Origin: G965261055 sp965261055 [NCBI: Fibrobacteria bacterium]
GTDB lineage: Bacteria > Fibrobacterota > Fibrobacteria > UBA11236
Assembly: GCA_965261055.1 (NCBI GenBank)
Contig: OZ253440.1
Coordinates: 1,488,001-1,552,000, forward strand
Direction: 5' to 3'
DNA: 64,000 bases
The position numbers and the translations under genes were made by a program. The notes beneath the pieces were generated by a model, which ran no database searches, had not been told where the DNA came from, and saw only the letters and a program-made list of their open reading frames with translations. Position 1 is the stretch's first letter. Each line of letters starts with the position of its first letter. Shown here piece after piece: positions 56,991 to 64,000 of this stretch.

Positions 56991-59549
56991 TTGAAATTTG
57001 TGAAACAGTTTATTTTTATCCTCTGGTGTTGTTCAGTTGCTTTTGCACAAAACCTTGTATTGCTAGAAGTTGATACGGCAACACTTGCAGACTCTATAAA
57101 AAATAATTTTACAAAGAAAGATTCTATTACTCAAAAAATTAATTGGACTTCTGCTTTTTTTAATTACGATAGCCAAAAGTCTGTTTTTACTTTGTATGGT
57201 GAACCCCGTTTTATTATAGATAGTATGAATTATGACTCAAGTATAGTTGTTGTTCCTAGAGATTATAGTCCTAAACTTATTTTAAATAAAAATAGAAAGT
57301 CAGCACTATTAGAATATAAAGGAGTGAAGCTTTTTTCTGATAGTATCGTTCTTTTTCAGAAGGATCAATGGATTCATGCTGTTGGATACCCATACATTGA
57401 TGACAATGATAATAAAATTTATGGAGAGTCTATTATTTATAATCATAAAAAGAAGGTGGGTGAAATTGCGTATGGTAGTTTAAAAAAAGACAAGAATTTT
57501 TTTAATGGAATACACATTCGAAGACAAGAGAATGCGAATATCTTTATTTCGTATGGTGATATTACAACATGTAATCGTTTTGCAGAACTGCATTATTTTT
57601 TTTACAGTCGTTATATGGTAGTTGAGAATAAAAAACATGCAATTGTTAAACCAATTATTTTAAATATTGCTGATGTTCCTGTGGCAATGTTACCTTTCAT
57701 GGTTATACCTTTAGGTAAAGAGCGTGTATCAGGTTTCACTCAGCCAAAAATAGGAGGGGATGAAGCTCAAGGTTTCTTTATTAAAAATGTGGGTTACTTT
57801 TTTGTTTTTAATGACTATGCCGATTTGCAAAGCACCGTTGATATTCTTGAGGGAGTTTCTGGAACATTTGAAGCAATTAATTTTAAACATTTATTTCGTT
57901 ATAAAAAGGGAGATAATTTACAAGGAAATGTAGAATTTAAAGCTTTTACAATAGGACTCTCTTCTGAGCTTCAAAACTGGGAGCTTAATTTTTCTCATAA
58001 TCAAGTATTAACTCCAGATAAAAGACATAATATTAAAGGAAGTGGTCGAATTGTTTCCAGTCGAATTTTAAGTGAAGCGACAGAACGGTCTGAAGCTGTT
58101 AATCAAGACGCAAATTTCGAAATAGGTTATACGGGACCTATTCCTTTTGTTGATGATGGTAGTTTGGCTTTAACAGTGAAGCAAGATCAAAACTTAACAA
58201 CAGAACGATTGACTAGGCAATTTCCATCTCTTTCTGTTAATAAAAGCGGTCAGGTTTTTCCTGCTTCAGATCCCATAGCTTGGTGGCATGAAGATTCTGA
58301 AGATGATAAACTAAAAATACCTTTTTATCGTAAACTCCAATATAATTATACAGGTGGGGTTCAAATTTTTTTCTCAAGAGATTCTTTAAATGACCCTCGT
58401 GCGAATTTGTTGGGAGCTGCTAGAAATTTATTAGCATTTTCTTTTGATTATTCTTTATTTGATTATATAAATATTAAGCCTTCTATTCATATGTCTCATT
58501 TTTGGGTAGCTCATGATAATCCAACTTTTGTTTTCCAAAATCGCTTGGACACCGTTTTGATTAGCGGTAAAGATACTGTCATATCTGTTGTTGATACAAT
58601 TAATCCGGATCAAGGAAGGTGGGGACAAAATGTATTTTTGTATAATACAAATGTACGTATTAGTACACAGCTTTTTGGGTTGTTAAGTTCAAAATGGAGA
58701 ACTATTCCAAAGGTGAGGCATACATTGACTCCCGCTGTTAATTTTTCTTATCAACCTAAAATTGATACAAATATTAACTTCGTACCTCCTACAGGAGCTT
58801 TTTCAGCAAGTAACGGTCAAAATGAAACGCGTTCTGTAGGTTTTTCATTAGGTAATGAAGTTGATATTAAATATTTAGAAGTAAAAAAAGATTCTACTGG
58901 TTTTCAAACAGGACAAGGAAAAGAAGTTTCTAAAAAAATATTTAATATGGGTTCCAGTTTAAATTATGACTTTGAAGATAAAGATGGTCGAAAATGGAGT
59001 GACATTTCGTCTAATTTTTCTACAGAGATTATTAAATATGTTCCAGTAAGACTGTCGATAGTACACACTTTGTATGATGATTTTATTTCTCAAGGTCAAA
59101 GTAATCATATTATTTTTCCTATTTTAAAGAGTTGGAATTTTAATTGGAGGTATGATTTTAATTATAAGGGAAAGTTTCACACAGGAAATTTTTTAATGAC
59201 TAGAAAAAGTTCTCGGTGGAAAGACTGGAGTGCCAGTGCACGATACAGTATTGCTATAAATTCAGTGAGAGCTGGGTCAAATTTATTTAATACTACGGTT
59301 ACTCATTCTCTTTCCGCAGGATCTAGTTTATGGGTTACAGAAGGTTGGTTTGCCGCCTATCGAACATCTTATGATTTTTTAGAAGGTAGATTCTCTTCAC
59401 ATGAATTCAATTTTACAAGAAAATTACACCGTTGGCAAATTAATTTTAGATGGACTCCTATAGGTGCTTCTACGGGTTGGGATTTTAAAATTTATCTAAT
59501 TGATATCCCTGATATCAAAATAGAGCGTTCAAGTATAAATGTGAATTGA
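56991..59549 (+). CDS. lptD: LPS-assembly outer-membrane protein LptD-like
   Basis: Puts lipopolysaccharide into the outer leaflet of the outer membrane. The 852-residue protein has a signal peptide (MKFVKQFIFILWCCSVAFA, cleaved near AFA/Q), an OstA-like beta-taco region (about 50-160: YGEPRFIIDSM, KLFSDSIVLF, IYGESIIYNHKKK) and a long beta-rich barrel. The segments GDITTCN and PVAMLPFMVIPLGKERVSGF are shared with LptD/OstA proteins of the Bacteroidota/Fibrobacterota type. The start is TTG at 56991 (a GTG three codons later is possible); GGGA lies eight bases upstream. It is divergent from aspS. Confidence 0.82.
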   Translation: MKFVKQFIFILWCCSVAFAQNLVLLEVDTATLADSIKNNFTKKDSITQKINWTSAFFNYDSQKSVFTLYGEPRFIIDSMNYDSSIVVVPRDYSPKLILNKNRKSALLEYKGVKLFSDSIVLFQKDQWIHAVGYPYIDDNDNKIYGESIIYNHKKKVGEIAYGSLKKDKNFFNGIHIRRQENANIFISYGDITTCNRFAELHYFFYSRYMVVENKKHAIVKPIILNIADVPVAMLPFMVIPLGKERVSGFTQPKIGGDEAQGFFIKNVGYFFVFNDYADLQSTVDILEGVSGTFEAINFKHLFRYKKGDNLQGNVEFKAFTIGLSSELQNWELNFSHNQVLTPDKRHNIKGSGRIVSSRILSEATERSEAVNQDANFEIGYTGPIPFVDDGSLALTVKQDQNLTTERLTRQFPSLSVNKSGQVFPASDPIAWWHEDSEDDKLKIPFYRKLQYNYTGGVQIFFSRDSLNDPRANLLGAARNLLAFSFDYSLFDYINIKPSIHMSHFWVAHDNPTFVFQNRLDTVLISGKDTVISVVDTINPDQGRWGQNVFLYNTNVRISTQLFGLLSSKWRTIPKVRHTLTPAVNFSYQPKIDTNINFVPPTGAFSASNGQNETRSVGFSLGNEVDIKYLEVKKDSTGFQTGQGKEVSKKIFNMGSSLNYDFEDKDGRKWSDISSNFSTEIIKYVPVRLSIVHTLYDDFISQGQSNHIIFPILKSWNFNWRYDFNYKGKFHTGNFLMTRKSSRWKDWSASARYSIAINSVRAGSNLFNTTVTHSLSAGSSLWVTEGWFAAYRTSYDFLEGRFSSHEFNFTRKLHRWQINFRWTPIGASTGWDFKIYLIDIPDIKIERSSINVN

Positions 59550-59579
59550 TAGTGGATTCTAACTCAATTTTTTAAAATT

Positions 59580-60278
59580 TTAAATATAGTGGTGTGTAAC
59601 CTTGTTTGTTTTCTTTTTAAATTCTAAAATATGATCGGAGATTTTTTGGACTTGTTTTTTATTGTGCGAAACTAAAACAATGGAAATGTCTTTTTTAAGT
59701 TCTACAATTAATTTTTCTAGTTTTTCAGTAGCTAGCTCATCTAAAGAAGCAGTTGGCTCATCTAGTAATAAAGCTTTAGGGTTTACTGTTAATATACGAG
59801 CAAAACACAATCTCTGTTGTTGCCCTTGAGATAAGTTTAGTCCATTATCTTTTAAACGGTCTTTCACCTCTTTTAAGAGGTGAACCTGATTAAGAGCTTT
59901 TTCAACGATTTCTTGCCATTGTCTTTTAGGTGCAAGTTTTAGGTATTTTATTCCGAAAATAACATTATCAAAGATTGATATGGGATAAATCACAGGGTTT
60001 TGGAAGACCATACCAGCTTGTAATCGCAAATCATATTTATTATAGTTTTTAATGTTTTGGTCATTAAATAAGATTTCTCCAGTATAAGAAAAATCATTTT
60101 GACTATCGTTTAAACGATTTAGTGTTTTAAATAAGGTTGATTTACCAACTCCTGAAGGACCTAAAATGCTAGTGACTTTTTGATGTTCAAAGCGTACAGA
60201 TAGATTAGATAAAATTTCTTTTCTGTCGTAAAGGAGAGAAACATTTTTAAGTTCAAAGATAGGTGATGTTTTTGTCAT
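59580..60278 (-). CDS. pstB: Phosphate ABC transporter ATPase
   Basis: ATPase of the high-affinity phosphate importer. The 232-residue protein has Walker A GPSGVGKST, Q-loop FQNP, signature LSQGQQQRLCFAR (the second residue group is LSQG rather than LSGG), Walker B ALLLDEPTASLD and the switch histidine in LVSHNKKQ. The QQQRLC-AR stretch is characteristic of PstB. It overlaps pstA by 4 bases (ATGA), is last in the operon, and no phoU follows before the convergent lptD. Confidence 0.93.
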   Translation of the reverse strand: MTKTSPIFELKNVSLLYDRKEILSNLSVRFEHQKVTSILGPSGVGKSTLFKTLNRLNDSQNDFSYTGEILFNDQNIKNYNKYDLRLQAGMVFQNPVIYPISIFDNVIFGIKYLKLAPKRQWQEIVEKALNQVHLLKEVKDRLKDNGLNLSQGQQQRLCFARILTVNPKALLLDEPTASLDELATEKLEKLIVELKKDISIVLVSHNKKQVQKISDHILEFKKKTNKVTHHYI

Positions 60279-61120
60279 TTTATATTGGCTTGCTGAATTT
60301 TTTTTCTAGAAAAGATTGATAGTAAGTTTACACTCGAAATCATGATGATTAGAACAAGAGCTGTTCCCCAAGCATTTTGTCGAGCGACAGGATGTATTGC
60401 TTCTTGAGCTAAAACTAAAATGTGAGTTTGTAATGTTGTAACTGGGTCAAAAAAACTTGTAGGAATAGCAGTTCCATAGATTGTAGTCGCAGTAAACATG
60501 ATTGCAGCAGTTTCACCAACAACTCTGCCTATTCCAATTAATGAACCAGTAATGATTCCTCTAGTACAATAATGTAAAGTAATAGCCGTAATACGCTGCT
60601 CTATACTAAGCCCCATGCTTTTGGCTTGTTCATTAAATTCTTCAGGAATGTTTTTAATAGCATCGTTGATATTTAAAATTAAAGTAGGCAAAACAACTAG
60701 AGATAGGATAAGACAGCCACTTGTCCAAGAGACTCCAAATTTGAATAAAGAACAAAATACTAAGTATCCAATAAGACCAATAATAATTGTGGGTGTAGCA
60801 TTTAGTCCATAAAGAATGGACTCTATAATTTGTTGGATTTTTTTTCTTTTTAAATAATGATGAGTATAAAGTGAAAAACCTAAAGAGATAGGAAGGCTAA
60901 TGGTAAGGCAGCTTACGGTTAAAATAAGTGTTCCAATGATTTGATAGAAGACACCTCCACTTTTTCCAAAGTCTGAAGAAGGTTGTGTTAAAAATTGCCA
61001 AGACAAACTTCCTAGCCCTCTTTCAAAAATGGTATAAAGAACGGATCCCAGTATAAAAAAAACAAGACCCGTTCCTAAAATACAACTGTAAAGTAGTATG
61101 TTAGATCTAATTTTTCGCAA
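60275..61120 (-). CDS. pstA: Phosphate ABC transporter permease PstA
   Basis: A 281-residue inner-membrane permease with about six helices and the ABC-permease coupling motif in IPEEFNEQAKSMGLSIEQRITAITLHYCTRGIITG (EAA-like). YGLNATPTIIIGLIGYL and VGETAAIMFTA are typical of Pst permeases. It overlaps pstC by 14 bases and pstB by 4, so it is translationally coupled. Confidence 0.92.
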   Translation of the reverse strand: MRKIRSNILLYSCILGTGLVFFILGSVLYTIFERGLGSLSWQFLTQPSSDFGKSGGVFYQIIGTLILTVSCLTISLPISLGFSLYTHHYLKRKKIQQIIESILYGLNATPTIIIGLIGYLVFCSLFKFGVSWTSGCLILSLVVLPTLILNINDAIKNIPEEFNEQAKSMGLSIEQRITAITLHYCTRGIITGSLIGIGRVVGETAAIMFTATTIYGTAIPTSFFDPVTTLQTHILVLAQEAIHPVARQNAWGTALVLIIMISSVNLLSIFSRKKIQQANIK

Positions 61121-61976
61121 ATACTCTCCTTTTTCTTTTAAAGAGAGATTTCAAACGAAAACTAAGCCACATGAACGACACGACTATAGTAATTAAAGTC
61201 ACACCTAAGGCCATTAAAGCAGACCAATGTTCTGGGTTATTGATAGCCTCTGCTGCTTCGCGACCAAGCTTAGATGTAACTGTTTGAGAAGGGTCTAAGA
61301 TGTTATATAAGGGTGAAGGGAGTGAATCAATGCTACCAATAACGAGCATGACGGCAATCGTTTCACCGATTGCACGACTTAGTGCTAGTAAGGACGAACT
61401 TGTTAAACTACGAAAGGCAAAAGGTAGAACGACATAGAATGAAATTTCAGTGTTATTAAGTCCTATAGATTTAGCTTGTGTTCTAAACTTTTGTGGAACA
61501 TCTTGAAATGCATCATCGTATAATGTAATTAACATAGGAAGAGTCAAAAAAGAAAGTAATAAACTTGCTGTTAGGATATTATTTCCAGAAGGGGTGTGAA
61601 AGAAATTTTGGATAATAGGAGACAAAATAGAGAGTCCAAATAATCCATAAATAACACCAGGGATTCCTGACATTAGTTCTGCAACAATTTTAATAAACAT
61701 ATGTATGGGTTGAGGTAGTATTTCGGACATCATTAAACTACAGCACAAAGCTAATATAATACAAATAAAACCAGATAAAAAAGTAACAATGAGTGAAACT
61801 ATAATCATGGTTAAGAATCCATATTGACTATCTGACGGAAACCATTCTGTTTGAAACAAAGGAATTGGTCCGAATTCAAACCAGAAAGGAAGGGATTCTT
61901 TTAAAAAATAAAGAGAAATGAATGAGATAAACCCGATTAAAATCCAAAAACTTACATGGGAATAAATTTTAAGCAT
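61107..61976 (-). CDS. pstC: Phosphate ABC transporter permease PstC
   Basis: A 289-residue permease partner of PstA. It has an N-terminal membrane anchor, then the EAA-type segment VPQKFRTQAKSIGLNNTEISFYVVLPFAFR, and PSGVIYGLFG-like GIPGVIYGLFGL plus AIGETIAVMLVIG, all characteristic of PstC. Its ATG overlaps the stop of pstS by one base. Position and overlaps define the order pstS-pstC-pstA-pstB. Confidence 0.92.
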   Translation of the reverse strand: MLKIYSHVSFWILIGFISFISLYFLKESLPFWFEFGPIPLFQTEWFPSDSQYGFLTMIIVSLIVTFLSGFICIILALCCSLMMSEILPQPIHMFIKIVAELMSGIPGVIYGLFGLSILSPIIQNFFHTPSGNNILTASLLLSFLTLPMLITLYDDAFQDVPQKFRTQAKSIGLNNTEISFYVVLPFAFRSLTSSSLLALSRAIGETIAVMLVIGSIDSLPSPLYNILDPSQTVTSKLGREAAEAINNPEHWSALMALGVTLITIVVSFMWLSFRLKSLFKRKRRVFAKN

Positions 61977-62809
61977 TATATATTAGAGATGAAGCCTTCC
62001 TCTTCAATAATTTTTTGTGCTTCTGAACTTTGAATAAAGTTGATAAACTTCTTTAACTGGGTTGTCATTTTATTTGAATTTATAAGAATATTCAAGTTTC
62101 TTAAAATAGGGTAGGATCCATTTCTAATATTTTCTTTGGTTGGTTTGATGATTTGATTGTTTTTAAGTTGAATAGGCATTGCGTAAATTTTTTCATTAAT
62201 CCACGGTAGAGAAAGCATTCCAATGCCAGTATTAGAGGATGATAAAATTGTTTGTTCTTCGTTGTTTGATCCTGAAACAGATTTTGCACCAGGAGCTTTT
62301 TCGGTTTTATTTCCAAAAATATAATTCATAAAAACATGACGTGTTCCTCGGGAAATTTCTTTATCAATAGGGAAGATTATAGCATCTTGTCCACCTAATT
62401 CTTTCCAGTTTTTGATTTTACCTTTATAGATAGCGGCAATCTCTTTTTTAGAAAGGCTAGAAACTCCACTTAGAAAGATTTTTTTAGAAACAGCACAAGT
62501 TACAGCATCTTTTGCAACAATGATAACACGAGGGGTAAAAGATGTAAAGTGTTTGAGTTCTTTGGGTGTTATTTCTCGAGAGACCATGCCAATATCAGCA
62601 GTCCCATTGAGAATGGATGCGACACCAATGCCTGAGCCTCCTGGACTAATATTAAAAGAAATAGTAGGGTTTTTCTTTTGATAAAGTTCGGCGATGTTCT
62701 GAATAATAGGTAACACTGTTGTAGATCCGCGTATAATAATCTTATTATCAGATTTTGAATTACAAGAGGCTAACAATGAAATTAAAAGGACTTTATATAT
62801 TAGATTCAT
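61976..62809 (-). CDS. pstS: Phosphate-binding lipoprotein PstS
   Basis: Periplasmic phosphate receptor. The 277-residue protein has a lipoprotein signal (MNLIYKVLLISLLASC, lipobox LASC), then IIRGSTTVLPIIQ, the ligand-site segment PGGSGIGVASILNGTADIGMVSREI, and the later SRGTRHVF and NTGIGMLSL that also contact phosphate. The start lacks a clear ribosome-binding site. It follows hisD by 17 bases, too close for a normal regulated promoter. Confidence 0.93.
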   Translation of the reverse strand: MNLIYKVLLISLLASCNSKSDNKIIIRGSTTVLPIIQNIAELYQKKNPTISFNISPGGSGIGVASILNGTADIGMVSREITPKELKHFTSFTPRVIIVAKDAVTCAVSKKIFLSGVSSLSKKEIAAIYKGKIKNWKELGGQDAIIFPIDKEISRGTRHVFMNYIFGNKTEKAPGAKSVSGSNNEEQTILSSSNTGIGMLSLPWINEKIYAMPIQLKNNQIIKPTKENIRNGSYPILRNLNILINSNKMTTQLKKFINFIQSSEAQKIIEEEGFISNI

Positions 62810-62826
62810 AATAGTCGAAGATGAGC

Positions 62827-64000
62827 TTAAAGTCTTTTGCGGATAGCATCGGCATGATGAATGAATCCTTCATGCTCTGCAAGTGCTATAATTTTTTTAC
62901 CATTTTTAAGGATTGCTTTTTGAGAGTATTTTAAATAATTAGTTCTTTTATAAAAATCGTAGACTCCTAAAGGGGAAAAGAAACGAGCTGTTCCGTGTGT
63001 AGGTAGAACATGATTTGGACCAGCAAAATAATCTCCAACAGGTTCAGAGCTATAAGGTCCATCAAAAATAACCCCTGCGTTTTCAATGTGTTTCATCCAT
63101 TCTTTATTGTTATCAGTGATAAGTTCTAAATGTTCTGGAGCAATGTCATTCGCTAATTTACATCCTAGATCCAAATCTTTTGTCACGAAGATGCGACCAT
63201 ATTTTTTAATAGAATGTTTTAAAAGTTCTTTTTTGGGAGATACTTGAATCTGTTGTTTTAAGCATTCTTGAATAAATTTAGCATGGTTTAAATCGTCAGT
63301 AATACATAGAGTCGCTTCAAACCCAGAGCCATGTTCAGCTTGAGAGAGTAAGTCAGCAGCGATCCAATCAGGATCGGCTGATTTAGAACAAATAACTAAA
63401 ATTTCGGAGGGCCCTGCAATCATATCTATATCAACGACTCCAAATACTTCCTTTTTAGCAAGTGCCACAAAGTGATTTCCAGGACCTACAATTTTGTCAA
63501 CAGGCTGTATCGTTTGAGTTCCATAAGCGAGCAGTCCGATAGCTTGAACACCACCTATTTGGTAAACTTCTTTAATACCTAAAGACATAATAGCGAATGC
63601 AACGCTAGGATCAATTTTGTCTTTGATGGGTGTTGTAATCACAATTTTAGATACTCCAGCAATTTGTGCTGGGACAATATTCATAATTACAGAAGAAGGA
63701 TAAACTCCAGATCCACCAGGTACATAGACACCAACTCTTTTTAAGGGCCTGATAAATTGTCCTCTTTCAACTCCATCGTCTGCCTTTGTAATCCAAGATT
63801 TTTCAATTTGGTTTTTGTGAAAAGAATGTACATTACGAATAGAATGTAGGATAGCTTTTTGTACTAAAGGAGGGCAGAGGGATGATTGGTTTTCTAAAGT
63901 CTTTTCTGAAATAGTAATAGAATTATTTTGGATACCATCATATTTTTTAGCGTACTTTAGAACGGCTGAATTGCCTTTGTTTTTAATTTGTTTTAAAATG
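62827..64000 (-). CDS. hisD: Histidinol dehydrogenase (partial, N-terminus outside window)
   Basis: Last enzyme of histidine synthesis, oxidising histidinol to histidine with zinc. The frame is open to the window edge: it reads through RNVHSFHKNQIEKSWITK and GVYVPGGSGVYPSSVIMNIVPA before the part that contains an internal ATG. Roughly 30-40 N-terminal residues are missing. Key residues seen are GPGNHFVALAKKEVFGVVDIDMIAGPSE, the AEHGSG zinc site, APEHLEL (catalytic Glu-His), AGPNHVLPTHGTARF and the C-terminal EHEGFIHHADAIRKRL. It is upstream of pstS on the same strand. Confidence 0.95.
   Translation of the reverse strand, partial: ILKQIKNKGNSAVLKYAKKYDGIQNNSITISEKTLENQSSLCPPLVQKAILHSIRNVHSFHKNQIEKSWITKADDGVERGQFIRPLKRVGVYVPGGSGVYPSSVIMNIVPAQIAGVSKIVITTPIKDKIDPSVAFAIMSLGIKEVYQIGGVQAIGLLAYGTQTIQPVDKIVGPGNHFVALAKKEVFGVVDIDMIAGPSEILVICSKSADPDWIAADLLSQAEHGSGFEATLCITDDLNHAKFIQECLKQQIQVSPKKELLKHSIKKYGRIFVTKDLDLGCKLANDIAPEHLELITDNNKEWMKHIENAGVIFDGPYSSEPVGDYFAGPNHVLPTHGTARFFSPLGVYDFYKRTNYLKYSQKAILKNGKKIIALAEHEGFIHHADAIRKRL

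Overview
The window is a piece of an AT-rich chromosome from a Gram-negative bacterium with an outer membrane carrying lipopolysaccharide: it has lpxB, an lptD-type assembly porin, several lipoproteins and peptidoglycan synthesis (murD). Genes for heme A synthase, a B12-dependent (class II) ribonucleotide reductase, lipoyl synthase, the DXP-dependent vitamin B6 route (pdxA, pdxJ) and histidine synthesis (hisD) suggest a respiring, biosynthetically competent cell. The LptD-like protein, the two-helix small membrane protein and the Ig-repeat lipoprotein look most like the Fibrobacterota/Bacteroidota side of bacterial diversity, but the phylum cannot be fixed from this sequence. Shine-Dalgarno sites are clear for many genes. 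Several broken genes (a restriction-modification pair, a glutamine amidotransferase fragment, an unknown gene, a short remnant) show ongoing gene decay between otherwise compact housekeeping blocks.

Layout. 1-9.4 kb: rplJ(end)-rplL-rpoB-rpoC, then rpsL-rpsG with their own promoter and a terminator. 9.4-14 kb: lipA, a PAP2 phosphatase, pdxA, a methyltransferase and lpxB. 14-22.3 kb: a tandem glutaredoxin-thioredoxin reductase fusion, trkH-murD-ctaA, an unknown pseudogene, ispH, a peptide-transport ATPase and a tiny secreted peptide. 22.5-25.9 kb: a 23S-5S rRNA unit without 16S. 25.9-27.2 kb: gene-poor stretch with remnants. 27.2-39.2 kb: nrdJ, a DUF21 membrane protein, a DUF2797 protein, a cyclophilin-FKBP fusion lipoprotein, an RmlD-like reductase, a flippase-like membrane protein, a glycosyltransferase and a 1,063-residue Ig-repeat lipoprotein. 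39.6-50.3 kb: rimP-nusA-infB-rbfA-truB, tex, a tRNA(CAU), fabI, dnaN and a thioesterase. 50.4-52.6 kb: decayed restriction-modification cassette. 52.6-64 kb: pdxJ, a YibQ-like deacetylase, tRNA-Asp, tRNA-Val, a small membrane protein, aspS, lptD, and hisD-pstSCAB.

The clearest functional groups are transcription and translation (RNA polymerase, ribosomal proteins, rimP/nusA/infB/rbfA/truB/tex, rRNA, tRNAs, aspS), envelope building (lpxB, lptD, murD, glycosyltransferase, flippase-like protein), cofactor synthesis (lipA, pdxA, pdxJ, ispH, ctaA) and phosphate import (pst). I found no intact defence system, CRISPR array, insertion sequence or phage. The most unusual intact proteins are the double-CPDC thioredoxin reductase, the dual-family immunophilin and the small repeat-containing secreted peptide. 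All assignments come from motif reading and recall of families; no searches were run.
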